A stretch of 64,000 bases of DNA, from positions 14,204,012 to 14,268,011 of the forward strand of contig NC_135564.1 in the NCBI RefSeq assembly GCF_964340395.1, written 5' to 3'. The notes under the pieces were generated by a model that searched no databases, was not told where the DNA came from, and worked only from the letters and a program-made list of their open reading frames with translations. Source of the DNA: Glandiceps talaboti. Lineage: Eukaryota > Hemichordata > Enteropneusta > Spengelidae. Position 1 is the first letter of the stretch; the number at the start of each line of letters is the position of its first letter. The translations under genes and the position numbers were made by a program. Shown in pieces: positions 34,571 through 44,619 of this stretch.

Positions 34571-35286
34571 TCTCTTTTTGGAGGATGTAGTGGCCCTGAA
34601 AAGGGCCTTTTGGTTTGAATCGTATGTTCTACACGGGTACTATGGTAGACATACAATTGTACTATTCTTCTTCGTCGTCGTCTGAGAAGAAAATATCTGC
34701 AAGGAGCTCTACAAGTTCGTCGTCAACCTCATTGTCTTCGTCATCCGACTGCAAGTCTTCATACACCAACTCATCCTCTGTACTGTCGAGACGATTTGAG
34801 ATACCGTACTTCAGAAACGACCGGGAAACTGTTACTGGACTGAGTTCCTCCCATGCCTTCATCACCCACCTCAACACGAGTTCTCTGCTTGGCGGTCTTC
34901 GTTTACCACTGGGGGTAAATTCGGCCTCACCATCCTTCATCCAGTCATCCCAGCAATCCTTCACCACATCCTTGACAGGCTTGTTGCAACCAACATCAAG
35001 CGGTTGAAGCAGTGGTGTCAAACCACCCGGGATAACTGCCACGTCGACATCTCGCGATCGGAGTTTTTTTTAAAATATTTTTTTTTTTTTTTGACATGGA
35101 CAGACCAGCTCGAACCGTAGTAAAAATTGAACTCACCTTTCTGATCGATGTACCCCTTCTCTTGAACTCTTACTCTGGTCACGCTTTCCCTTGAAAATTA
35201 CTGTTGGTATCACTTTACTGCCATCGGCTGCCACTGTCAGCACTGCCGTAAACCCCTTCTTCTCAGCCCCCGTAGTCTTGATATGT
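34571..35286 (-). pseudogene. Tigger-like transposase remnant, copy T1
   Basis: Minus strand. The 5' piece (35286-35135) reads KTTGAEKKGFTAVLTVAADG, then VIPTVIFKGKRDQ and, after a shift, VRVQEKGYIDQK|GTGAGT, a real-looking donor. A deleted middle is followed by DVAVIPGGLTPLLQPLDVGC (third catalytic Asp), NKPVKDVVKDCWDDWMKDGE and a very acidic tail ending EEE and TAG at 34662-34664. The N-terminal DNA-binding part is gone. Its 3' flank carries a histone-type stem-loop. The family is the same as T2 and T3, but not the intact pogo at 24.4 kb. Confidence 0.8.
34592..34607 (-). promoter_or_regulatory. Histone-type 3' stem-loop after Tigger T1
   Basis: On the transposase sense strand the sequence is CAAACCAAAA-GGCCCTTTTCAGGGCC-ACTACA. 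This is a 6-bp GGCCCT/AGGGCC stem with a four-base TTTC loop, A-rich 5' flank and ACYACA 3' flank, as in replication-dependent histone mRNAs. It begins 54 bases after the stop codon. CCAAAAAGAGA at 34571-34581, ten bases further on, looks like a histone downstream element that pairs with U7 snRNA. Confidence 0.75.
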
Positions 35287-35525
35287 CTTTCATTTGTGCA
35301 GTAGACCTATAGTGCGGCAGACAATGACATACAGTACAGACAGCAGATATATCCAGAAATACATATTAACCATTTTCTCTTCTAACTTTCTTCCGACCAA
35401 ATCTCTCAAACCACAATAGACAACTTTTAGCAATCCAATCATACTCCCAGAAATCTTCCATCGGCTCTTGTTGCTCTCAACAAGTCATGTATGTAGCAGA
35501 TTACAATGTAGAACAGTGTCAGTAG
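35287..35525. repeat. Dispersed repeat R1, partial copy
   Basis: Starts abruptly at the T1 Tigger remnant with TTTCATTTGTGCAGTAGACC and matches R1 at 34083-34320 to its end. The abrupt junction suggests recombination or insertion between repeats. Confidence 0.75.
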
Positions 35526-35635
35526 TGGGCAAGTGTATCGGGCATCCATGTTGTAGTCATGGACGGATTTGCAACTCATTAACTCTCCCTACATACATAT
35601 GACTCCAGGTGTTAAATTTGAATTCTCTTAACCAT

Positions 35636-37873
35636 CAGCCAGTCCGCAACACCCTCATTAACATATTAAAATGGGAAAAGTAATTTGAACAACGGGTCCG
35701 TTACGCTGGGCCCCGTACACAGTGCTTGAATTGGGTCACATTTTTCCCAATTTTCCGACGTTGATTGGCTTCGTTGTAGACCGTTCAAAGTAATCTGGTT
35801 GCTTGTATTAAAAGGTACGTATATCGAACTATATATTGATGGTTTTTTGTCCAGTTTTGATTTTTACATTTCGAGAAACCAAACGAATTTGAGAGCCATG
35901 AAAATTCACTCCGGCGTGACATGCCTCGCGAAATTCTTGAACTGAGTGTTACACAAGGATGTCACCGTAAACAAGCTGTATAGAATCAAAATATAGACCT
36001 GCATCATGCTTACCATGCAATGTGTAAACTTTCCGGTGCGTATTAGCAATGTTACGAAGGCTTGAATTTTGTTTATTTTTTGCATTGGTGACGCCATTTT
36101 CAGTGGAAAATATGGCGGGAGCACACATCGTGTACGATGTAACGCCTGAGTGAGGCGATCGGCGAACAAGCTTTCCCGTACTGAGATTAGCAAAAATGAC
36201 TTTGAACAACCCTTTTCGTGAACTAATCTTTACCTAGTACTTCAAAAATCACAAATATACGGCCAAATTATATGCACAATTCATGAAATTTTAGTTGTGT
36301 TTCAGAATTTGACCCGATCACATCGCGTCCGATGTCACATGCTTGCTAGTTATGCAATCCACTCGTGTATAGATACTCACACTCGTCATGTTGTTGAGCG
36401 GTGATCATCGCGTCGACAGTGACATTTCTGTTTAGTACACTTGAAATTGTCTTTTTCAATGGTGAAAACATGGTTTTTCTCTTTATTTTCAGATTCAATG
36501 CAAGACTACAACGCACTATACGATTTTTGCAGCTTCATTATTAGATTCTCTTTTCCAATTGGAAGTCGGGAATTTCTTAAAGTTGAATAAAAACAGTCCT
36601 GTGTGGACTTATACACGTTTATTTGTCTTTTCATGTTATGACAGTAATGTGGGTGTCGATTTAGCTATATTTCCCCGTCTTCATGTGTTTATCCTTCTCA
36701 CTTTCATCGGTCAGAAATTGCACAATTATATACTTATATTACGGTAAAAACTTACAACTTGAAGGTATATACAATTCTAACCATTCCAGCTTGAATGTAA
36801 CTCAAACTAGTTTACTAGCGGATGACTTTGGCCCTACTTGTACTTTTTTTTCATCATTCCATTGTATTTAAACCTTGTACTTGACATTTCACAATATTTA
36901 TAATTCTCAACAAAATACCTCAACATGTCTTACCTCGCTCGTACTCGAAGCAGTCCCGGTATAGATCACTGACATGACCAGAGAGAACCTTTTCGGATTT
37001 ACATGTAAAACGGGGAAAGATGCGGAAAACATAATGCAAAGTCTGAAGCCAAATTAAAGTTATAATTATTTTTACTTGCCAAATAGTTACATTTTGGAAA
37101 TGGCAAGACATGTTCACGTCTTTTACATGTAAACTGTCGGCCAATAAACAAAGTTTGGTCGATTGACAGTACGCACAGAGTCTCGGAGACTGGTCATGCA
37201 TAAGTTCAACCGCATGCCTAGGCGCTAGGCATGCCTTGCTTACGCGAGTTGTCTTCATTCTGGTTCACTGTCACTCCAAATTGCACGACAATATCGAATT
37301 AATCACAAGTTACATGTTATCTGAAAAAATCAAACTTTTATAGTGGGTCTGAAGTGTGATTTTAGTGAGTACTAAGAACTCCCGCGTTTCTGCTTGCTGT
37401 GGAAAATCGCCCGGTCAAACAAGGTCAGCTTCAACTTCCGGGTCAAATCAGTCGCTTTCGACCGAAAATTCTTGAACGAACCGTTACACAACGATCCTTC
37501 TAAATTTTCTTGCCATGGTTATTTAAAACACATAAAAACCCACCTTTTTGTGAAATTTGTAAACTTTCCGGTCCGTATTAAGGAAATTATGAGCGAAAAA
37601 CCGGGTCGAAATTTCAGGGCCTTAAGTATGCGTCCCGAATTCGTCGGAAAATCGGTATTCCTAAATGTAATTCCAAAATTTATTTTGCTGGCACGAAAGA
37701 AGAGATGTCAGTTGAGGTTTAGACGTTTACAGTATCTAAAATGGTGGACTCTAGGGAAAGTTACGGCGAGTTGAAAATACCCAAAAATAAGGCCCGTGAG
37801 CAGCCATTCAAAGTGTAACGGTCGCGATCTGAAGGATAGATTGTATGCAAATGAGGGTGTTGCGGACTGGCTG
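35636..37873. mobile_element. 2.2-kb non-autonomous TIR element
   Basis: Perfect 24-bp terminal inverted repeats start CAGCCAGTCCGCAACACCCT (35636) and close at 37873, flanked by CAT on both sides (a 3-bp duplication). Inside are two diverged direct repeats: GAAATTCTTGAACT...GTTACACAAGGAT near 35928 and GAAAATTCTTGAAC...GTTACACAACGAT near 37465, each followed by a GTAAACTTTCCGGT segment. There is no transposase. A 3-bp duplication and a CA...TG end would fit CACTA or Harbinger relatives. Confidence 0.7.
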
Positions 37874-38136
37874 CATAGCAGAAGTACAACCACTCTTGTC
37901 CTTTCATCAATTCATTTTGGAATGATGTTGACTGTCAGTGTTTGACTATGGGCTGTTGGGCTCTCAGAGTTGGACTGCCATTCTCTAGCTTGGTTTTCTA
38001 TATGTGATTCTCTTTGTTTGTTGGTGCTTGGTTTTCTTCAGTCTTCTTATGTTTACTGGATGTCATATACTTTAAAAGCAACAGTGTTCTCTCATGATGT
38101 TTAATTGAGTTAAGTTGAGTTAGAAGTGGTACTGCA
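37874..38136. other. Short unassigned gap
   Basis: Nothing recognised between the TIR element and repeat R2 copy 2. Confidence 0.4.
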
Positions 38137-38338
38137 CCACTTTTTTGGCTTGCATTTATACACGCAATATCTGTTGAAATTATGAATTCCTTACATCAAC
38201 TTCACAACATAATAAAGATGGCAACACTTGCTTACTCTAATGTTATTTTATCCACTCTTTCACACTCTCTGCCACTGTTACATAATTTTCACCACACTTC
38301 TGACTTGTCGCCAATAATGTAGCCAAGTAGATAAAAGC
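38137..38338. repeat. Dispersed repeat R2, copy 2
   Basis: Same-orientation copy of 33270-33480. The foldback element begins within ten bases of its right end. Confidence 0.8.
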
Positions 38339-38343
38339 GCTTA

Positions 38344-39103
38344 CCAGTCATAACGTCCCCGCGTCAAAACGTCCCCGGGTCAAAACGTCCCCGGGTATGA
38401 CCAAAACGTCCCCGGGTCAAAACGTCCCCGGGTCAAAAACGTCCCCGGGTCAAAACGTCCTCGGGTATGACCAAAATTTAACCAAGAGACTTGACTGTGT
38501 AACAGTTTCCGTTCCTTCCCTAAAACACGGTCACCTTTAGTACATCTTCTGTGTTGCCAACGTTGGCACACATCGCACTCCAAAGCCGGCTGATGTTTGG
38601 TGACTTCTAAACTGCACTTGACACACGGGAATTCAGGTTCTGCGAAACGGCGTTTGTTGATATGTCTGGTATTCATGATGATGATGATAGTGATGACGTT
38701 GAAAATTTCGTTTAGGAAGATAAGGTAAAGTTGCTCGCTTGTCGATAATTCGATACAAGTGTACGAAGGTATCGGTTTTGCGTAGATTTTTTATAGTTTG
38801 CGATTGGCAATCTCGTGATGCTTAGCCGATCCATGGGAGCCGCATAAACGTATTTTGGGCACCTGAGGTGGGTACGCAGTCACATTACTGTATTGTGATG
38901 TAAGAAATAGTAAGAAATAAGGATATAATGTAACACACACACACACACACTCACACACAAATAGTTTGGGTCGAGGAAAATGGAAAGACGGGGACGTTTT
39001 GACCCGGGGACGTGGGGACGTTTTGACCCGGGGACGTTTTGACCAGGGGACGTTTTGACTTATGGAAACCGGGGACGTTTTGACCCGGGGACGTTTTGAC
39101 TGG
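38344..39103. mobile_element. 760-bp foldback element with tandem-repeat ends
   Basis: The left end is a tandem array of the ~16-bp unit AAAACGTCCCCGGGTC (38344-38475). The right end is the same unit in reverse complement, GGGGACGTTTTGACCC (38980-39103). The outermost bases are CCAGTCA... and ...TGACTGG. The middle carries a minus-strand PHD-like coding fragment (38470-38676) and an (AC)n tract at 38931-38957. Flanking duplication is unclear. Long ends built of tandem units are typical of foldback-type, often MULE-related, elements. Confidence 0.7.
38470..38676 (-). pseudogene. N-terminal PHD-like finger fragment in the foldback element
   Basis: From ATG at 38676, MNTRHINKRRFAEPEFPCVK is followed by CSLEVTKHQPALECDVCQRWQHRRC. 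The CxxC...CDxCxxWxHxxC spacing is that of a PHD/treble-clef finger. After ~65 residues the frame runs into the terminal repeats and is meaningless. Such a finger opens several FLYWCH/MULE-type transposases in invertebrates, so this may be the stub of the element's own transposase rather than a captured host exon. Confidence 0.55.
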
Positions 39104-39995
39104 ATACCATAAAAGCATAGACAGTGGAGGGGCGACTTAAGTCATCATCAAGGGAAGTAATGTGTTCAACGGTCCTGCAGCAGAAGTTGACAATACCCCA
39201 TTGCCACGTCATAGAAGATAATATCATCTGTAGACCTACAAAGTCCATCCTGAATGACTAATGACTTCATTGTGTATACATATATAAGTTGTTACACACT
39301 ATGCAATCGTATACTGGAATAACAAAAAACGATTGGGTTGTGATTTTTATTTATGCTGTATGTCTCAAAAATAGCGTGCAGATATTTATGTACATATATT
39401 AGTGTGTTTATGAACTGTTAATATGTGCCATAGTCTAAACATTTCTTTCATTTTATCATTAGGAAGTGTGTGTGACAGTTTGTAAATTATTTTTGTGTGG
39501 TCGAGCTGTAAGAAGTACACCATAATGAGCATGCACACACATGCATATTATTATAGTAGTAATATTGATAAACCCTTTCATTGCCAGAGATTATATTGTG
39601 TATTTATCATAGTATGCAAACTAGATGACTTGAAGTGTGGATTGTGACAGTCAAGTTCTTATTAACGAGTGTACTACCAAAGTATATGGGGATATATGAT
39701 GAACAACAACTGGTATGAATGTTCTGCAAATATTTTATTCTGCATGAATATATATTTTCTGTAGAAGTAACTCTAATTTTTCAGTGTACTTTTAAATTAT
39801 TTAGAAGATTTACTCAAACAACAGCCAGTATTCAATCATACAACTCTACTGATTTATTTAAGTAATGGAAAACATCATAGGCATAAACATTCTGATAAAG
39901 TGTTTTTATTGACAATGTAGACTGTTATAAAAAAAGGGTCACACACAATTGACTTTCAAATTTTTCAAATAGTCTGTATTCAAAGAAAAGACAGT
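39104..39995. other. Stretch without recognisable genes
   Basis: AT-rich sequence. I see no coding region, RNA gene or inverted-repeat pair. Confidence 0.45.
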
Positions 39996-41007
39996 CTAGT
40001 TTTCGTGTAGTTGTTTCAGTTCCTTTCTAAGGGCTTTAGTACTCTGTTGTTTAAGTTGTTTCATTTTGAATTCCTGTAATAGATGACGAGCAGTGGAATG
40101 TCCCCTGATGTTCACCCACAACTTGGTATACATTGACATGAGTTGAAGTCCAGCATCCTCTTTCAAAGTGTCTGTTAATTCTGACCAATGTTGTAGATTC
40201 GCTCAGTCTGACATAACACTATCGATGACTAACTGACGAATATTACTAGGTTGACATTGAACCATATGGCTAGTATGTTTCCGAACAAAGAATTCTACTT
40301 GACGAAAGAATAAATACAACTTATCATTCACAAGGAAAAGACCACCCCTATTTTCAGAATTGACCCAGTGGGTTGTGTAGCTTAGAAATGATGATGCGTC
40401 TTGACTGGTTGCGTTCATACTCTTCAAACATTCAATCATGTGGCCAAATCTTGAACCACATCTGTCAAGCTGCTTCGAAAGGGCCATTGGTATGTGACCA
40501 CATGCATACCGCAGAACATTTTCTTCAATTACATCCATCTCTACTCTGTTATCAAACTTGTTAGATTCCACCTTTTCTAGCTTTGAAACCAATGCCTGAA
40601 ATATGTGTCTTGTCAATGCCATCAGCACTGGTAAAGTAACATCTAGTCCAGCCTTTGAGCACAAAGATTTCATAGATCTTCTCAACAATGGGCTTAGTCT
40701 AACCTGGTGAAATTTACAAAACATCTGTTCGCACTGTCAACCTTTGTCTGTCTCCACCTGTCACTGCAGGCCATAATACCACAATCACTTCTTTCATTTC
40801 ATCATGCAGCTCAAGGGCATTGACATGAAGTACATCATTCAGTGTCTTTGCTGTCTTCAATACTGTTTCAACACCAGGTGAAATGTTACTGTTGAAAAAA
40901 CTTTTTGACAAGATGACCTTCAGTGCTGACATAAATATGTTGGTAGAATCACTGACAGCTTGGTCCAAAGTCATATCAGGGAGTGGAAGTCCTGTCATAA
41001 AGAACAT
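39996..41007 (-). pseudogene. Unidentified multicopy-type protein gene with one frameshift and one in-frame TGA
   Basis: Minus strand. The first part (41007-40714) has LSKSFFNSNISPGVETVLKT and HDEMKEVIVVLWPAVTGGDR. A one-base shift at ~40715 leads to MFCKFHQVRLSPLLRRSMKS, then HTTHWVN-type SYTTHWVNSENRGGLFLVND and FFRQVEFFVRKHT. A TGA at 40203-40205 interrupts the frame, yet the same frame stays open for ~68 more codons with KLWVNIRGHSTARHLLQEFK and an STKALRKELK end. The RGGL...LF(F/A)...E layout followed by W(V/I)(N/K)IRG and KS/TKALRKxL resembles a repeated hypothetical family of marine invertebrates. Its function is unknown and it is possibly transposon-borne. It is most likely a young pseudogene. 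Confidence 0.55.
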
Positions 41008-41099
41008 AGGTATTTTGTTGTAATTGAAGTTATTTGTAGTTCATGATCAGATTTGAGAACTATTCTTTGTTAAGTACTTGAAAACATAAGTCACTGACC

Positions 41100-41475
41100 T
41101 GTAGGAAAACCAAACCTGTATAAAGTACCCACATGCACATGAAAGAGAAAAAAATAACATGTCATTTATCCCAACATAACAACAGGTAGGCATCACTTCA
41201 GGTATTCTCCAAGTCCGTCTTCGCAAGTCACACATGGCAGTCCTTACAATCACCTTTCATTTGTGCAGTAGACGTATAGAGCGGCAGACAATGACATACA
41301 GTACAGACAGCAGATATATCCAGAAATACATAACCATTTTCTCTTCTAGCTTTCTTCCAACCAAATCTCTCAAAACACAACAAACCACTTCTAGCAATCC
41401 AATCTTCCATCGGCTCTTGTTCCTCTCAACAAGTCACGTACGTAGCAGATTACAATGTAGAACAGTGTCAGTCGT
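41100..41475. repeat. Dispersed repeat R1, copy 3
   Basis: Matches 33936-34320 closely, including CATTTGTGCAGTAGACGTAT and the AGATATATCCAGAAATACAT segment, with a short deletion near 41400. Minus-strand frames are broken at different points than in copy 1. Confidence 0.75.
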
Positions 41476-42119
41476 GGGCAAGTGTATCGGGCATCCATGT
41501 TGTAGACATGTACGGATTTCGCGACTTTCACGATAACCAAAAATTGCAAAAATATGACGTTGCAGAAAATAATATTTTGATAGCGTTACATACAATGATA
41601 CCACACATGGAGCTTACTGACATCGTATCATGCACCACACACTCTCGTACACAAGAACATAACGTGTTGTACAGTTTTACTACATATCTATTTATTACAA
41701 AATCAACTTATATATTACACATGGAAATCCAATATCAATTGTAAATCTCTGAAAAGTAAAGAAAGAGTGATGTCGGCTGCTTTTGAGATGAACGATACCA
41801 TGCATGAACTCAGTTACATATGACACATAACCTGCACGGGTACTCCCGGGCTTTTGACAGCAAATTATTGAAAGGTAAAGAAATATTACTTAATAAATGT
41901 TATAATGTTAAATATTATACAGATTCCTGGGTAATGATATCAATAATTTACAATACTAGTATCCGTACCACTGGAATATGATAAGATAACTATGACGTGA
42001 CGGCAAATACAAATCCAAAATGGCAGCAAGTGTAAGTCACAACACTGCAAATATAACAAAATTTAATCAGTTCAATTGAGATCGGTAACTGGAGAAACAA
42101 GTCCTCATGAGTTCAGTGT
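41476..42119. other. Stretch without recognisable genes
   Basis: No supported feature. The open frame 41508-41744 on + has no recognisable domain. Confidence 0.4.
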
Positions 42120-42330
42120 CTAAATTTCGATACTTTCAATAACTGTCTTAATGGATGCCATTTCAAAGCCTTTGATGATAACACCCCAGTCACTTCGTAG
42201 TTTGTCGGAGGGAGAAAGAAACCAGTTCGCGCCTACTGTCTTTACTGTTGATAAACGAAGATAAACCGCTACCTCACCAATATCTACACCACTGTTGAGG
42301 GCCACTGCAACTTTACTGGCATACCACAGA
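42120..42330 (-). pseudogene. C-terminal fragment of a pogo transposase related to the 24-kb element
   Basis: The minus-strand frame LRLSTVKTVGANWFLSPSDK then LRSDWGVIIKGFEMASIKTV aligns position for position with the end of the intact transposase ([40 protein letters not shown]). The upstream part of the frame is repeat R3, so only the last ~60 residues remain. Confidence 0.75.
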
Positions 42331-42371
42331 AAAAATGGCAGAATTTGATCACATTGGGACGTTGGCTGGTG

Positions 42372-42665
42372 AAACAATAGTACTGGAGAGCACCTTATCA
42401 TGCCGGCTACTTTCTTTGAGTCCCCGTTTGGGGCCCTCTGGCAAAGTCCGGTGTGTGGAGATCCTTGTGATATGCATTCATTTTCATGTCATTTGCATAT
42501 CTTGCTAACCTTCGAAATTTAACTGTTGAACTTGCCAAACTGTGTTCCATTGCTTCCAAAACCAAACCTGTATAAAGTACCCACACGCACATGCACGAGA
42601 AAAAAATAACATGTCATTTATCCCAACATAACAACAGGTAGGCATCACTTCAGGTATTCTCCAAG
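42372..42665. repeat. Dispersed repeats R3 and R1, copy 2
   Basis: R3 (42372-42505) and the first ~110 bases of R1 (42555-42665) occur in the same order and orientation as at 33751-34050. This shows the two belong to one larger, worn repeat. Confidence 0.75.
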
Positions 42666-43584
42666 TCAATCATTGCAAGTCGGTTGATCACTGCAAGCGG
42701 ACCACTTCTTGGGAAATTGAAATTTTCGCGACCGAGATCGTCTGTCGACATCTTGGCATCACCGTCTTTTCTTTTCAACAATAGGTAGCCAACTGGGGTA
42801 ATTAAATAGCCTGGGTTTGAGAAGTCGTGGTCTGGAAGGTGTGGCGCATCCCTGATAGTGGAGTAATGAGTGTTCTGATGATATCTAGAAACAGTTGTAA
42901 CATCAACTTTCACTTTGTTCATGTTGTCACACAAGATAGCTAGTCCCGAACCTTGAAATTGTGTAATGAATGCCATCGCATATTTCACCTGCGCAAGTAA
43001 TAGTGGGTGTTGTCGTCAGGTTTTGTTGTTCGTGGTGGTAGTGACACAGGCATCGATTTCTCTGCTGTACAATGAAGCTGATTTGAAGTGTTTGTTGGGT
43101 GCAAGCATCCATCTTCCTATCGTAGCCACACTGACACCTTTCAGCTCGAGTTCTGGGTCGCTATTATTAAGACATTCCTGGTGACACCGCAGTTACCAGT
43201 TATTTCTTGATGTCTTTGATGGGCCTTGAAAGTGTTACTCTCGATGAAGTCCATTGCAGTCTCAATGGCCTTAGGGAAAAGTTCTGATGATCTAGGTAGG
43301 CCCACACCTCCTCGCATACCCCTGTGATTGATAGATTTCTTCTGACTAACGGCATTTACAGCTGGATAGTTTTCTTCATTTGTTGTGCTCATAACGTTGG
43401 AAGTAGTAACTGGACTTCTTTGAAATAACCAGGAAAGTGATGAGATTTGCTTAGGCCTACATGAATAATGTTCAGGGCTCAGAGAAGTGCTGACGACAGA
43501 TGCCGTACTTTCTGAACCATTCTTAACTGGTTTGAACAACCAAGAACAACTAGACAGTGTAAACTGCACAGGTGATGATGCCAT
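42666..43584 (-). pseudogene. Copy 2 of the unassigned D-D-E family, N-terminal half
   Basis: From ATG at 43584 the frame is open for 147 codons with two SWLF motifs (SCSWLFKPVKNGS and SLSWLFQRSPVTT), a Ser-rich stretch and FIESNTFKAHQR. After a frameshift near 43160 it continues with a helix-turn-helix-like stretch (NNSDPELELKGVSVATIGRW, MLAPNKHFKSASLY). Then come LAILCDNMNKVKVDVTTVSR (first Asp), DHDFSNPGYLITPVGYLLLK and NFPRSGPLAV. It ends at the R1 junction, so the second Asp and Glu are absent. This copy best shows the family N-terminus. Confidence 0.6.
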
Positions 43585-44112
43585 GATCCTATGTCTCTTT
43601 TTATAATACTTTTAATGCTTTTACATATTAAGAAACTCCTTGACCAATCACTGTTATATCCCACTGTGAGCCAAATTACTTTCAGTGTTCTCCCCAGGAT
43701 TAAATCTGTGGAACTTTGGGCAGCCGGGAAAACAAAGGAGAAGGGGGAAATAAGCACAGTGACAAACACATGTTTTGGATCCAGTAGGGGGTACAATTTA
43801 TTACTAAATTCTAAACTAAATAACTTATAACCTTTTTGATTGGATATGGGCTCATTTGCATAAATGTGCATCACAAAAGGGGCAGGGTAGTGTCAGAGGT
43901 CAAACACTCCATAGACCATTAGATATTATATTTCCTTCTAATAATTTATTTATTTATCATCTTAATTGAGCTGTTGGTACTATCATCCTTACAAAAATAC
44001 AACAGGGAAATTCAATGATTCTTTTAATAAAAAAGACCAAGCCATGCAATAAAATCATTTCTTAACTCTAAGTTCAAATGATGATCATATCCAATGTTCT
44101 TCATTCATCTCT
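43585..44112. other. Stretch without recognisable genes
   Basis: No supported feature. Immediately downstream (on the minus strand) lies the hAT fragment. Confidence 0.4.
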
Positions 44113-44600
44113 TCAAACCTGCACACAAATTCTTCTTCGCCTTTCTTGTGCCCACTTGTCCACAGTCTTTTTGAAGTTGTAGTCAGCCACAGCTGGTCCT
44201 TCTATTCTGATAATCAGCAGACTTCTCAAAATCTTCTCAGATAACCTGTTCCTGACTTCTGTCTTTACTCTTCCTAACACTGAAAAGCCCCTTTCACAAT
44301 CTGAAAAGAATGCAGATGAAATAATTGACACTATTATGAATTTGGAATAAGATTAAGAATTGGCTTAGGTTAGAGAATGGTTGAAATTAAGATGGATCTC
44401 TTTCTGTAATATAAACTCACCAGCTGTTGACACAGGAAGAACCATGGCCACTACTGCCAGTTTGGTCAGATTAGGCAGATCATCTTTGTTTGGTCAGCAA
44501 CATCTCAAGTACTTCTTGATATCTTTTCTACCCCTTCTGTTGTAGTAAAAGGTTCTTGAAAAGCTCCCATTCACTATAAAGTTCACTCTCTGTCATACTG
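44113..44600 (-). pseudogene. hAT-like transposase C-terminus, two exons
   Basis: The upstream exon (about 44600-44421) ends LPNLTKLAVVAMVLPVSTA with donor G|GTGAGT and carries a TGA where the family usually has Trp (C-stop-PNKDDLPNL). The downstream exon (44300-44113) begins at a TTTTCAG acceptor: DCERGFSVLGRVKTEVRNRL, then SEKILRSLLIIRIEGPAVAD, and stops at TGA 44113-44115. This is the hAT dimerisation region as found in ZNF862/ZMYM6-like proteins. The phases of the two exons match. The BED finger and catalytic core are absent from the window. Confidence 0.75.
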
Positions 44601-44619
44601 TTACGTTAATCAACAACTT

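Noticed and set aside
34592-34607. A histone gene at the stem-loop
   Set aside because: No histone coding sequence is nearby. The stem-loop follows a Tigger-like acidic C-terminus in all three places.
37394-37774. 126-codon plus-strand frame rich in Lys/Arg
   Set aside because: It lies inside the 35636-37873 TIR element, has no domain or splice context, and its diverged direct repeat at 35928 does not keep the frame.
38344-39103. CRISPR-like array from the regularly repeated ACGTCCCCGGGT units
   Set aside because: The units are directly tandem without spacers, in opposite orientation at the two ends, in animal nuclear DNA. They are transposon ends.
40203-40205. Selenocysteine codon
   Set aside because: No SECIS-like element was seen, the gene also has a frameshift, and the position is not in a redox motif.
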